From positions 1,612,001-1,676,000 of the forward strand of contig NZ_JAHLZZ010000001.1 in assembly GCF_018967845.1 (NCBI RefSeq): 64,000 nt of DNA, read 5' to 3'. How positions within the stretch are numbered: the first letter of the stretch is position 1; every line of letters begins with the position of its first letter. Positions 1-8,060 of this stretch are shown here, in pieces. The position numbers were made by a program, and so were the translations under genes. Source of the DNA: Hymenobacter siberiensis (GTDB taxonomy: Bacteria > Bacteroidota > Bacteroidia > Cytophagales > Hymenobacteraceae). The notes under the pieces are model-generated. The model saw only the letters and a list, made by a program, of their open reading frames with translations. It was not told where the DNA came from and did not search any database.

Positions 1-1
1 C

Positions 2-2023
2 ATCGGCATGGCCATTGCCGACATCGAGAAGAACACCGGCCTCAGCGCCGAAGACAAGCTCCAGCAGAAGGAAAAGCTGATGAGCGACTACAACGAAAAA
101 AGCGAGCGGGTGCACACCGTGAACCAGCTGCTGAAAGCCTATACGCTGTTTGAGAAAGACGACCAGTACATCCTGACCGACGACGGCAAGGTGAAAATCG
201 TGGACGAGCAGACCGGCCGCGTCATGGAAGGCCGCCGCTATTCCGACGGCCTGCACCAAGCCATCGAGGCCAAGGAAAATGTGCGCGTGGAAGACGCCAC
301 CCAGACCTACGCTACCGTGACGCTGCAGAACTACTTCCGCATGTACCACAAGCTGTGCGGCATGACTGGTACGGCCGAAACCGAAGCCGGCGAATTCTGG
401 GAAATCTACAAGCTCGACGTGGTGGTGATTCCCACCAACCGGGTGATTTCGCGCCAGGACTCCGACGACCAGGTGTACAAAACGGTGCGTGAGAAATACA
501 ATGCCGTGGCCCTAGAAATTCAGAAGTTGGTAGAAGCCGGCCGCCCCGTGCTGGTAGGTACCACGTCGGTAGAAATTTCCGAGCTGATGTCGCGCATGCT
601 GAAGCTGCGCGGTATCCAGCACCAGGTGCTCAATGCCAAGCAAAACCAGCGCGAGGCCGAGATTGTGGCCGCCGCCGGCTACCCTGGCACCGTAACCATC
701 GCCACGAACATGGCCGGCCGGGGTACTGACATTAAGCTGCGCGAAACCTCTAAGGCGTCGGGTGGCCTGGCCATCATCGGCACCGAGCGCCACGAAAGTC
801 GCCGGGTAGACCGCCAGCTGCGGGGCCGTGCCGGCCGCCAGGGCGACCCCGGCACCTCGCAGTTCTTCGTGAGCCTGGAGGACAACCTAATGCGCCTGTT
901 CGGCTCTGACCGTATTGCCAAGCTGATGGATCGCATGGGCATGGAAGAGGGCGAAGTGATTCAGCACTCGATGATTACTAACTCCATCGAGCGCGCCCAG
1001 AAGAAAGTGGAGGAGAACAACTTCGGCACGCGTAAGCGCCTGCTGGAGTACGATGACGTGATGAACGCCCAGCGCGAAGTGGTGTATAAGCGCCGCCGCA
1101 ACGCCCTGCACGGCGACCGCATGGAAGTCGATATCCTCAACATGATTTACGACGTGAGCGAGGACATCGCCGCCGGCCACAAAATCACGGGCGACTTCGA
1201 GGATTTCAAGCTGAACGTTATTAAGGTATTCGGCTACGATACTTACCTCTCGGCGCAGGATTTGACCAGCCTGCAGGTGCCGGCCCTGACCCAGAAGCTG
1301 TACGACGAGGCCCTGGGCTACTTCCAGAGCAAGAACGAGCACATCGCCAGTAACTCGCTGCCGCTGGTGAACGACTTGCTGAGCAATGGCGCGCCCTACG
1401 AGAACATCGCCGTGCCCTTCACTGACGGCAAGAAGCAGATTCAGGCCATTGCCAACCTGCGCCGCGCCCAGGCTACCGGCGGCCACGACATCCTCCGCCA
1501 GATGGAGAAAGTGGTGGTGCTAAGCGTAATTGACACTGCTTGGACCCAGCACCTGCGCCAGATGGACGACCTGAAACAGGTGGTGCAAAACGCGGTGTAC
1601 GAGCAGAAAGACCCGCTGCTGGTGTATAAGTTCGAGAGCTTCGAGCTGTTTAAGCGCATGATTGGCAAGGTGAACGAGGAGACGACGGCCTTCCTCTTCC
1701 ACGCCGACGTGCCGGTACAGCAAGGTGCCGTGGGCACGAACGAGGAGCAGGACTACTACCTCGAAGACGAGGAGCCCCAGCCCCAGCTCACCGTGGAGCA
1801 CGAGAGCAACCTCGACTCGCTCGGGGCCGGCCCCGAAGATATCGGCCCCGATTACCAATCGCCCCAGGTAGCCGAGAAGCAAGTGCCTGTGCGCAGCCAA
1901 AAAATAGCCAATCGCAACGATAAAGTGAACGTGCAATACATGGACGGCACCGTGAAGCGCGACGTGAAATACAAGTCTGTGGAGCAGGACGTGGAAAGCG
2001 GCCGCGCCGTGCTGGTGGACTAG
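2..2023 (+). CDS. secA: Protein translocase subunit SecA, C-terminal part (5' end outside window)
   Basis: ATPase motor that pushes unfolded preproteins through SecYEG at the inner membrane. The reading frame is open from the first bases, so the N-terminal Walker A half lies upstream of the window; about 673 residues are visible. The second RecA-like domain is clear: GTTSVEISE, then ATNMAGRGTDI, and GTERHESRRVDRQLRGRAGRQGDPG split over the conserved helicase motifs V and VI. The helical scaffold/wing domain follows, with WTQHLRQMDDL. The C-terminus is acidic and Gln/Pro-rich and shows no Cys-rich zinc-binding end, as is usual in Bacteroidota. A strong terminator follows the TAG stop. Confidence 0.97.
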   Translation: MGMAIADIEKNTGLSAEDKLQQKEKLMSDYNEKSERVHTVNQLLKAYTLFEKDDQYILTDDGKVKIVDEQTGRVMEGRRYSDGLHQAIEAKENVRVEDATQTYATVTLQNYFRMYHKLCGMTGTAETEAGEFWEIYKLDVVVIPTNRVISRQDSDDQVYKTVREKYNAVALEIQKLVEAGRPVLVGTTSVEISELMSRMLKLRGIQHQVLNAKQNQREAEIVAAAGYPGTVTIATNMAGRGTDIKLRETSKASGGLAIIGTERHESRRVDRQLRGRAGRQGDPGTSQFFVSLEDNLMRLFGSDRIAKLMDRMGMEEGEVIQHSMITNSIERAQKKVEENNFGTRKRLLEYDDVMNAQREVVYKRRRNALHGDRMEVDILNMIYDVSEDIAAGHKITGDFEDFKLNVIKVFGYDTYLSAQDLTSLQVPALTQKLYDEALGYFQSKNEHIASNSLPLVNDLLSNGAPYENIAVPFTDGKKQIQAIANLRRAQATGGHDILRQMEKVVVLSVIDTAWTQHLRQMDDLKQVVQNAVYEQKDPLLVYKFESFELFKRMIGKVNEETTAFLFHADVPVQQGAVGTNEEQDYYLEDEEPQPQLTVEHESNLDSLGAGPEDIGPDYQSPQVAEKQVPVRSQKIANRNDKVNVQYMDGTVKRDVKYKSVEQDVESGRAVLVD

Positions 2024-2046
2024 TTCCCAGTCCGGTTCTAAATTGA

Positions 2047-2084
2047 AAAAGGCGGCCTTCCCACTGGGGAGGCCGCCTTTTTTT
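2047..2084 (+). terminator. Rho-independent terminator of secA, also serving the convergent gene
   Basis: GC-rich hairpin (arms ggcggccttcc and the matching gggaggccgcc) flanked by an A run and a T7 run, so it can work on both strands. It lies between secA and the convergent minus-strand gene. Confidence 0.85.
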
Positions 2085-2093
2085 CGGTTAGCG

Positions 2094-2651
2094 CTACTGC
2101 CAGAGCCTGCTGTTCTGGTCCATGATGTCGGCCACGAACTCGGCCAGCTCGCGGTAGGCAGCGGGCTGGGCTAGCTGAATGGCCCAGAGCAGGCGAATCA
2201 GCCGCGGGTTGTCTTCGGCGTCTTCGTCTTTCATTAGCTCGATGAAAGCCGATAGGGTGGGGGGCAGACCGAAGTCAGCCGGGGACAGGCCGGCGGCGTG
2301 GGCGGCTTCGAATATCCAGGTATCGCAGGCCGGCTCCATCACGATGAGGTAATGATTGGCGTGCGCCGGGTGCTGGTAGATGCAATAGCGGCAGTCGGGG
2401 CCGAGGCGGGCGGCCACGGGCCGAGAGTTGGCAAACGGGCGCAGATACTTCACGTCGGCGAACTTCTTGTCCTTATCCACTATGCCCACTACGAAGCGCC
2501 CGCGGCCCGACTCGGCTTGCTGGCTTAGCACGTTGGCTACTTTGGAGATGCCGTGCTGGTGATTGATGAAGGTGAGCCGGTCGGCGAGGAGGATGCGGGT
2601 GAGGGCGGTATCGACGTGGCACTCGGGTACGAACAGGACGTTTTCAGGCAT
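2094..2651 (-). CDS. Small TOPRIM-like protein paired with AAA ATPase (function unknown)
   Basis: 185 residues, not confidently assigned to a named family. It opens with a beta-strand/acidic element (VLFVPECHVDTAL), has a D-x-D element (GIVDKDK, about residues 57-63) and then YLIVMEPACDTWIFEAA. This order (Glu, then DxD, then a strand with an acidic/Trp element) resembles TOPRIM-like nuclease folds such as DUF3226/DUF4276 proteins, but the assignment is inference. The start overlaps the stop of the upstream ATPase by 8 bp, so the two are translationally coupled. In OLD-type systems the ATPase and TOPRIM parts sit on one chain; here they would be split. The rest is helical with no signal peptide, so it is probably cytoplasmic. 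Confidence 0.7.
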   Translation of the reverse strand: MPENVLFVPECHVDTALTRILLADRLTFINHQHGISKVANVLSQQAESGRGRFVVGIVDKDKKFADVKYLRPFANSRPVAARLGPDCRYCIYQHPAHANHYLIVMEPACDTWIFEAAHAAGLSPADFGLPPTLSAFIELMKDEDAEDNPRLIRLLWAIQLAQPAAYRELAEFVADIMDQNSRLWQ

Positions 2652-3825
2652 TGGAGGCCGCGCCGGTCGTGAACCGCTTCATGTTGTAGAATACATCGAT
2701 GCCATCGGCGCGGATGCTGCGAATTTCCTCGTCGCTGAGCTGATGCACCTTGGTCTGGTGGTCCTCGTAGTAGGCCGCAAACATGGCCAGCTCGCCGGCC
2801 TGCGCGTCGTCGGTGAGCATCGTTTCCAGTATCTCAGTGATGAGGTAGGGGCTATGCGTGTCGATGAAAAACTGATTATTGGTGCTCTCCACGATGCGCC
2901 GGCCCAGCTTCGATACATACACCGGGAAGGAGTGGGCCTCGGGCTCCTCGAACAGCAATACTGCGTCGTCGTTGCTCTCGATGGCCGCGAGGTAGAATAT
3001 GATGCGTTGCAGGGTATCGGCTACGCTGGAATAGGGGTAGGAGTAGATAATGCCGTCCTGGTCCTTGATGATTTCGAGGCGGCGCTCGTCCATGCGAAGC
3101 TGGAGCTTCTGGCCGTAGCGCTCGAACATTTGCGCAATTTCTGCCCGTAACAGGGTGTAAGCTTGGATGATTTCGATTAAATTATTGCCACTAGGCGGGT
3201 TTAGATAAGCATCACCTGTCTCTTGGTTAATGAAAGTGTTTTTTATAAATGCGTAATTGCGCGGAAGTGAGCCTGTATTGAGATTGGCACCAAAATCAGT
3301 AAAGTCTGATTTGATTTTAACGCTGGAAAAGCTTGCGTTATTGAATGTTGTATAAAGGATGTTTTTAGCAGCAAACCCATTATGCATTTCCAGTTTTATA
3401 TGCTCAAAAGGAATCTTGGATAATACACTGGCATGACTAGCCAAAGTGCTTCTATTGCTAGTTGTGGGAGGGAAACGTTTAAGCAGTTCGTTATGAAGTT
3501 CCTTATCGCAAAACAAATATTCAAACTGTTTACTCTTACTTTCAAACAGCAAAACTGCCACATCCCTATCCGTCTCCACCTTAATTGTATTCCCCACCAG
3601 ATTATCATAAAACAGCTGCCGGGGCTCCTCGTATCGTATGAAGCTGCCCATAAACTTCTCGGTCTGCTCGTAGGTGATGCCGCCCAGCAGCGTCATAGCT
3701 TCCAGCAGGTTTGATTTGCCCACATTCGGCTCGCCGATAATAAGGTTCACGCGGCGGGGGTGGAGCGTGACGTCCTTGATGGACTTGAAATTCTGGATGC
3801 GCAGGAACTTGATGTCGTTTTCCAT
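2644..3825 (-). CDS. AAA (RecF/OLD-like, AAA_21) ATPase of a two-gene module
   Basis: 393 residues from the chosen ATG (MENDIKFLRI). An in-frame start 33 bp further upstream exists, but a TACTTTTG promoter box lies between the two, and the paralogue at 12.2 kb aligns from MEN. SMC/ABC-type ATPase landmarks: Walker A GEPNVGKS (residues 31-38), signature/D-loop region PYSSVADTLQR, Walker B VLLFEEPEAH, and H-switch IDTHSP. OLD, RloA, PtuA and other defence ATPases share this plan. The segment at about 3157-3610 is visibly more AT-rich than the flanks and than the paralogue, suggesting an exchanged specificity region. It is cotranscribed with the overlapping TOPRIM-like gene. A role in phage or plasmid defence is inferred, not shown. 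Confidence 0.85.
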   Translation of the reverse strand: MENDIKFLRIQNFKSIKDVTLHPRRVNLIIGEPNVGKSNLLEAMTLLGGITYEQTEKFMGSFIRYEEPRQLFYDNLVGNTIKVETDRDVAVLLFESKSKQFEYLFCDKELHNELLKRFPPTTSNRSTLASHASVLSKIPFEHIKLEMHNGFAAKNILYTTFNNASFSSVKIKSDFTDFGANLNTGSLPRNYAFIKNTFINQETGDAYLNPPSGNNLIEIIQAYTLLRAEIAQMFERYGQKLQLRMDERRLEIIKDQDGIIYSYPYSSVADTLQRIIFYLAAIESNDDAVLLFEEPEAHSFPVYVSKLGRRIVESTNNQFFIDTHSPYLITEILETMLTDDAQAGELAMFAAYYEDHQTKVHQLSDEEIRSIRADGIDVFYNMKRFTTGAASNA

Positions 3826-3843
3826 GAGGAGCGGAGCTTTGGC

Positions 3844-3851
3844 CAAAAGTA
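3844..3851 (-). promoter_or_regulatory. Candidate -7 box (TACTTTTG) for the ATPase gene
   Basis: Exact match to the Bacteroidota TAnnTTTG consensus on the minus strand, 18 nt upstream of the chosen ATG. It supports the shorter start. No clear -33 TTG at ideal spacing (nearest TTG about 23 nt upstream). Confidence 0.45.
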
Positions 3852-3898
3852 CGGGCAAAGCGTAAGGTGTAGGCCAACGCCAGCACTACTGCCCGCCG

Positions 3899-3906
3899 TA
3901 CCTTTG
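3899..3906 (+). promoter_or_regulatory. Candidate -7 box (TACCTTTG) directly before deoC
   Basis: Exact TAnnTTTG match ending only 4 nt before the ATG of deoC, so transcription would start at or near the start codon and the mRNA would be leaderless. The arrangement recurs in this window. Confidence 0.5.
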
Positions 3907-3910
3907 CCCC

Positions 3911-4579
3911 ATGACCCTCGCTGCCCGAATCGACCACACCCTGCTGCGCCCCGATTGCACGGAAGCGCAAATCATTCAGCTCTGCGAAGAGGCCGCCGCC
4001 CACGGCTTCGCCACGGTGTGCGTACCGCCCTGCTACGTGGCCCTGGCTACGGCTAAGCTGGAAGGTACGGCGGTGGGCATCTGCACTGTGGTGGGGTTTC
4101 CGCTGGGCTACGCCACCTCGGCTGTGAAGTTCAAGGAAGCCGAAGTGGCGCTCTATGACGGGGCCACGGAGCTCGACATGGTTATCAACATCTCGGCCCT
4201 GAAATCGGGCAAGGCTGACGCCATTCAGGCCGAAATTCTGGATTTGGCCGATTTGTGCCACGTCCATCAGGCCCTGCTCAAGGTTATCATCGAAACGGCC
4301 TTGCTCACGGAGGAGGAGATTATACTGGCCTGCCGCCTGTGCGTGGAAGGCGAGGCCGACTTCGTGAAAACCTCCACCGGCTTTGCCAGCCGGGGCGCGT
4401 CGGTGGCCGATACTGCGCTTCTGCGCCGCGTACTGCCCGATACCGTACGCATCAAGGCCGCCGGGGGCATCCGCACCCGCGAAGCCGCGCTGGCCCTGGT
4501 GGCGGCCGGGGCCGACCGCATCGGCGCATCCAATAGCCTGGCCATGATTGCTGAAACCGATGAACCGAATGCTGCCTAA
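3911..4579 (+). CDS. deoC: Deoxyribose-phosphate aldolase
   Basis: 222-residue class I aldolase that cleaves 2-deoxyribose-5-phosphate to glyceraldehyde-3-phosphate and acetaldehyde in deoxynucleoside catabolism. Family residues are in place: Asp89 in TELDMVINI, Schiff-base Lys153 in FVKTSTGF and Lys182 in IKAAGGIRT. IDHTLLRPD at the N-terminus is also typical. The full length matches the family. Its 3' end overlaps the start of the next gene by 20 bp. Confidence 0.95.
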   Translation: MTLAARIDHTLLRPDCTEAQIIQLCEEAAAHGFATVCVPPCYVALATAKLEGTAVGICTVVGFPLGYATSAVKFKEAEVALYDGATELDMVINISALKSGKADAIQAEILDLADLCHVHQALLKVIIETALLTEEEIILACRLCVEGEADFVKTSTGFASRGASVADTALLRRVLPDTVRIKAAGGIRTREAALALVAAGADRIGASNSLAMIAETDEPNAA

Positions 4580-5117
4580 GATGCTCGTTGCCTCCCTGCT
4601 TTTCGGGCTTACGGCCTGCGCCGGCACTACCCCGCAGGCCCCCCGCGCCAGCGCGCCCGTCGATACCACGCTCAAAAAAACCGCTGCCGCGCCCGCTCTA
4701 CCCGCCGAGGACGTGACGAAGTATCGCCCCGCGTTTGCCGCGCCCAAAGTCACGCCCATCGCGGCCATCGCGCCCGCCAAAACAACCGTGCTGCCCACCA
4801 ACCACGTCAACGCCCCGGTAGAGCAGCGCCTGCGCGACCAGGCCTTCACCAACCAGAACGTGAAGTATGCTCAGGGCTACCGCTTGCTGGTGTACCTCGG
4901 CCTGGAGCGCGACCAGGTGATGGCCATTCGGCGCGCCATTATCGGCCGCTACCCCGATGAGACGGACTACATTACCTTCAAATCGCCGGTCTACCGTCTT
5001 TATATCGGCGACTACCTCACCAAGCTGGAGGCTGCCCGCGCCATGGCCCGCCTGCGTGGTCTCACCCCCAAGCTGGAGCTCGAAACCACGCAAGTGCTTC
5101 TGAACAAGACCCCGTAG
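4560..5117 (+). CDS. SPOR-like lipoprotein
   Basis: 185 residues from the ATG giving MNRMLPKMLV; an in-frame TTG lies 12 bp upstream but the signal peptide starts naturally here. Lipobox LTAC predicts a lipidated Cys. A Pro/Ala-rich linker follows. The C-terminal 80 residues (YRLLVYLGLERDQ, then YRLYIGDYLTKLEAARAMARL) have the strand-helix pattern of SPOR domains, which bind denuded septal peptidoglycan. Membrane anchorage is predicted from sequence; the SPOR assignment is by pattern. It overlaps deoC, so the two are probably cotranscribed, though no functional link is obvious. Confidence 0.75.
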   Translation: MNRMLPKMLVASLLFGLTACAGTTPQAPRASAPVDTTLKKTAAAPALPAEDVTKYRPAFAAPKVTPIAAIAPAKTTVLPTNHVNAPVEQRLRDQAFTNQNVKYAQGYRLLVYLGLERDQVMAIRRAIIGRYPDETDYITFKSPVYRLYIGDYLTKLEAARAMARLRGLTPKLELETTQVLLNKTP

Positions 5118-5138
5118 GGGAGGTAGAGGAAAGAACAA

Positions 5139-5319
5139 AAACTCCCCTCCTTACCAAGGAGGGGATATTTCAGCGAAGCTGAAATTGGGGTGGTTATGGC
5201 GTTGGATGATATCCGGACAGCCAGCCCAAACAATACCGATGCAATTCGTCCAACGCCCCTAACCACCCCCGTCCGAGCTTTTGGCTCGAACATCCCCTCC
5301 TTGGTAAGGAGGGGAGTTT
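5139..5319. repeat. Long inverted-repeat element (REP-like)
   Basis: Perfect 27-bp arms at 5139-5165 and 5293-5319, each arm itself nearly palindromic (cccctcc..ggagggg core). Homology continues inward (ggggtggttatggcgttgga against its diverged complement), so nearly the whole intergenic space before the amidohydrolase can fold into one structure. No coding capacity. A shorter form of the same core forms the tonB terminator at 38.76 kb. Confidence 0.85.
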
Positions 5320-5343
5320 GCCCGCCCAACGTCCATCTCGCCC

Positions 5344-6534
5344 ATGTCCGACACCCTCATCCCCCGCATCCAGCAGCTCGCCGTTGCCCACGCTGCCGAT
5401 ACCGTAGCCCTGCGCCAGCACCTGCACGCGCACCCCGAGCTTTCCTTTGAGGAAGTGAACACCGCCGCCTTCGTTACACGGGAGCTGACGAAGCTGGGCC
5501 TCACGCCGCAGCCCATTGCCAATACCGGCGTGGTGGCCCTCATCGAAGGCTTGCCTGGCGGCCCCACCATTGCCCTGCGGGCCGATATGGATGCGCTGCC
5601 CATCACCGAAGCCAGCGACGTGCCTTACAAATCGACCAACCCCGGCGTGATGCACGCCTGCGGGCACGACGTGCACACGGCCTCGCTGCTGGGCGCGGCC
5701 CGCATCCTCAATGAGCTGAAAGGCGAGTTTAAAGGCACTGTGAAGCTCATGTTTCAGCCCGGCGAGGAGCGCCTGCCCGGGGGCGCGTCGCTGATGATAA
5801 AGGAGGGGGTCCTGGAGAATCCGGCCGTGGGCCACGTCCTTGGGCAGCATGTATTTCCGCACCTGCCGGCCGGTAAAATTGGCCTGCGCCCCGGCCGCTA
5901 CATGGCCAGCACCGATGAGCTCTACCTCACCATCAAGGGCAAGGGTGGCCACGGCGCCATGCCCGAAATGAACCTTGACCCCGTGCTGGTGGCCGCCCAC
6001 ATCATCGTGGCCGCCCAGCAGATTGTGAGCCGCCGCGCCAACCCCAAAATCCCCTCGGTGCTGAGCTTCGGCAAGGTCATTGCCAACGGCGCCACCAACG
6101 TTATTCCCAACGAAGTGTACATCGAAGGCACCTTCCGTACCCTGAATGAGGAATGGCGCGCCGAGGCCCACCAGCACCTGCGCAAGCTCTGCGAAGGCCT
6201 GGCCGACAGCATGGGCGCGGTGTGCGAGCTCGAAATCCGGGTGGGCTACCCGTACCTGGAAAACGAGCCCGCCCTCACGGCCCGCGTACGCGCCGCCGCC
6301 GAAGAGTACCTCGGCCCCGAAAACGTAGTGGAGCTCGACCAGTGGATGGCCGCCGAGGACTTCGCCTACTTCTCGCAGGCCGCACCGGCCTGCTTCTACC
6401 GCCTTGGCACACGCCACGCCGATGGCCGCTTCGCCGCCTCCGTGCACACGCCCACCTTCGACATCGACGAGCAGGCGCTCACCACCGGCCCCGGCCTCAT
6501 GGCCTGGCTGGCAATAAAGGAGTTGGGGCAGTAG
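5344..6534 (+). CDS. M20 family metallopeptidase / N-acyl-L-amino-acid amidohydrolase
   Basis: 396 residues, no signal peptide. M20D landmarks: LRADMDALPI near residue 80, metal-binding MHACGHDVHTASLLGAA, QPGEERLPGGA with the catalytic Glu pair, and a C-terminal AAEDFAYF with a late His. Relatives hydrolyse N-acyl amino acids (hippurate hydrolase, aminoacylase, indole-acetyl amino acid hydrolase) using two metal ions. Exact substrate unknown. Start chosen at the first ATG after the inverted repeat. Confidence 0.93.
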   Translation: MSDTLIPRIQQLAVAHAADTVALRQHLHAHPELSFEEVNTAAFVTRELTKLGLTPQPIANTGVVALIEGLPGGPTIALRADMDALPITEASDVPYKSTNPGVMHACGHDVHTASLLGAARILNELKGEFKGTVKLMFQPGEERLPGGASLMIKEGVLENPAVGHVLGQHVFPHLPAGKIGLRPGRYMASTDELYLTIKGKGGHGAMPEMNLDPVLVAAHIIVAAQQIVSRRANPKIPSVLSFGKVIANGATNVIPNEVYIEGTFRTLNEEWRAEAHQHLRKLCEGLADSMGAVCELEIRVGYPYLENEPALTARVRAAAEEYLGPENVVELDQWMAAEDFAYFSQAAPACFYRLGTRHADGRFAASVHTPTFDIDEQALTTGPGLMAWLAIKELGQ

Positions 6535-6538
6535 ACTC

Positions 6539-6618
6539 GTACCGTGGACGCTGCGAGTCCGCGCGTCGGTTGCTCCATCCTCGATACACCATTCGCGGAC
6601 TCGCAGCGTCCACGGTAC
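6539..6618. repeat. Inverted repeat, 25-bp perfect arms
   Basis: Arms at 6539-6563 and 6594-6618 (gtaccgtggacgctgcgagt and complement) around a 30-nt loop, filling the gap between the amidohydrolase stop and the next start. No T run directly follows, so it is more likely a dispersed palindromic repeat than a dedicated terminator. Confidence 0.8.
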
Positions 6619-6627
6619 CTCTCCCTC

Positions 6628-7446
6628 ATGAATCGATTTCTCTCCTGCTTCCTGCTGCTGGCCGCCCTGCTGGCCCAGCCCGCCGCCGCCCAAACGCGCC
6701 GCTCCATCTCCGGCCTGCAGCTCTGGCCCGAAGTGCAGGCCGAGTTGGCCCTGCCCGGCAACGACTACCTGCTCCTGACCGCGCACGGCCAGCAAAATAC
6801 CGATAACAACCACCTGCTCGGGGCCGAACCTAAGCGCGTGCTGGGCTTCGATGAGCAGCGCCTGAACCTGGCCTACGAGCATTTTCTGAGCGAGCACTGG
6901 AGTCTGGGCGGCACCCTCGGCTACTTCACCGCCAGCAGCAAAGACTACCTGCTGATACCCGAAGTGCTGCTGCGCCACCGGAGCCCCCTCGGCCCACTCA
7001 CCTTCGGCCAGCGCCTGAGCCTGGAGCGCGTTTTTCCCAGCGCCACCGGGGCCAAAAGCCAAACCAACGCCCGCCTCCGTGTCGACCTCGAAAAGCTGCT
7101 GCCCGTCGGCACCGGCGGCTTTGCCCTGCGCCCCCGCCTGAGCTATGAGGCCGACACCCACGTTCGCCTCCTCAAAGCCGACACCGACCCCGACGAGCGG
7201 TTTATCCAGTTCACCAGCCTGCGCGGCGAGGTGGGCTTCCGCGTGGCGGGCTTGTTCGATTTCACGCCTTGGTTTGCCTATCAGACCAACTACCTGGTCA
7301 CGCTGCCCCAGTACAACGCGCAGGGCGTCCAGACCTCCGGCGGCAAGCTTAATGCCGTAACCCCGGTGCTGGGCCTCGATTTACGCTTCACCATCATTCA
7401 GGGCCAAAGCGCCGAAACCCGCCAGCAACTGCCCACGCAGCACTAA
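6628..7446 (+). CDS. DUF2490-like outer-membrane beta-barrel protein
   Basis: 272 residues. Signal peptide MNRFLSCFLLLAALLAQPAAAQ is followed by alternating amphipathic strands (QLWPEVQAELAL, NDYLLLTAHG, GTLGYFTASSKDYLLIPEVLLR). There is a conserved-looking GPLTFGQRLSLERVF segment and a C-terminal LDLRFTIIQGQ strand. Composition and pattern fit DUF2490 proteins, predicted outer-membrane barrels of unknown function. Start chosen for the signal peptide; the frame extends upstream into the inverted repeat but that is unlikely to be coding. Confidence 0.75.
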   Translation: MNRFLSCFLLLAALLAQPAAAQTRRSISGLQLWPEVQAELALPGNDYLLLTAHGQQNTDNNHLLGAEPKRVLGFDEQRLNLAYEHFLSEHWSLGGTLGYFTASSKDYLLIPEVLLRHRSPLGPLTFGQRLSLERVFPSATGAKSQTNARLRVDLEKLLPVGTGGFALRPRLSYEADTHVRLLKADTDPDERFIQFTSLRGEVGFRVAGLFDFTPWFAYQTNYLVTLPQYNAQGVQTSGGKLNAVTPVLGLDLRFTIIQGQSAETRQQLPTQH

Positions 7447-7458
7447 GAACCTATCCAG

Positions 7459-7558
7459 AAAGCACGTCATGCAGAGCGGAGCGAAGCATCTTTACCGCAA
7501 CAGTAATCAGTTGCTACTGCGGTAAAGATGCTTCGCTCCGCTCTGCATGACGTGCTTT
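7459..7558. repeat. Long palindrome, 41-bp perfect arms
   Basis: Arms 7459-7499 and 7518-7558 (aaagcacgtcatgcagagcg and complement) with an 18-nt loop, beginning 12 nt after a stop codon. It contains the gcagagcggagcgaagcat core that recurs, altered, in the hairpin at 51.8 kb. Probably a dispersed palindromic repeat that may also stop transcription. Confidence 0.85.
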
Positions 7559-7559
7559 T

Positions 7560-7886
7560 TAGCCTAAGCCAGAACGGTCATTCCGATACTGGAGAAGTAT
7601 GATGGAATATGCCTAACGGTTCCGCTCAGATTCCGCCGGTACCGGAATAATAACCCAGCGATGATGACAAAATTTTAGGCTTCAACTCGGGCTAAATAGT
7701 GTTCTGAATAGCTTTATTGGATGATTTTGTCATTAACATAATTATTTAATAATTTCATAATATATCATAATAAGACAAATTGTCTTAAAAATTGCGCATA
7801 AACTGGTTGGTATAGAATTTAAGGGAAGTAAGGTGTGCCGCCTGGCGGCTGTGATTTTATCACTTCCCTATAACATTCTATATATC
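7560..7886. other. AT-rich intergenic stretch without a gene
   Basis: No supported reading frame. It holds a small symmetric site agacaa-a-ttgtct (about 7773-7785). It also holds an imperfect inverted repeat, tatagaatttaagggaagt (7811-7829) against its diverged complement at about 7862-7884, enclosing a short GC-rich segment. Function unknown. Confidence 0.5.
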
Positions 7887-8003
7887 TAGGACTTACGCAC
7901 TTCAAAAGCTATGTAACCTGAAAATCAACGACTTGCATTCAAGACGCATATTTGTTATATTGCTGTTTTTCAGTTTGTTAGTGTTTCAACTGCGTAAGTC
8001 CTA
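7887..8003. mobile_element. MITE-like element, copy 1 (117 bp, TSD atatc)
   Basis: Terminal inverted repeats taggacttacgca / tgcgtaagtccta (13 bp perfect). Flanked on both sides by atatc (7882-7886 and 8004-8008), a perfect 5-bp target duplication. No coding capacity. A second copy of identical length lies inverted at 62146-62262 and differs at about 7 positions. The transposase that moves it is not in the window. This copy sits directly upstream of the hsp20 reading frame. Confidence 0.9.
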
Positions 8004-8060
8004 ATATCAATAGCAACGCTGCTTTATAACAACCGCCCTTCCCTACGTCCCAGCCGCGTT

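Noticed and set aside
5194..7161. 655-residue open frame on the minus strand
   Set aside because: It runs antisense through the M20 amidohydrolase and the DUF2490-like gene, and its Gly/Ala/Gln/His-rich composition is that of a GC-rich shadow frame. The plus-strand genes have clear motifs.
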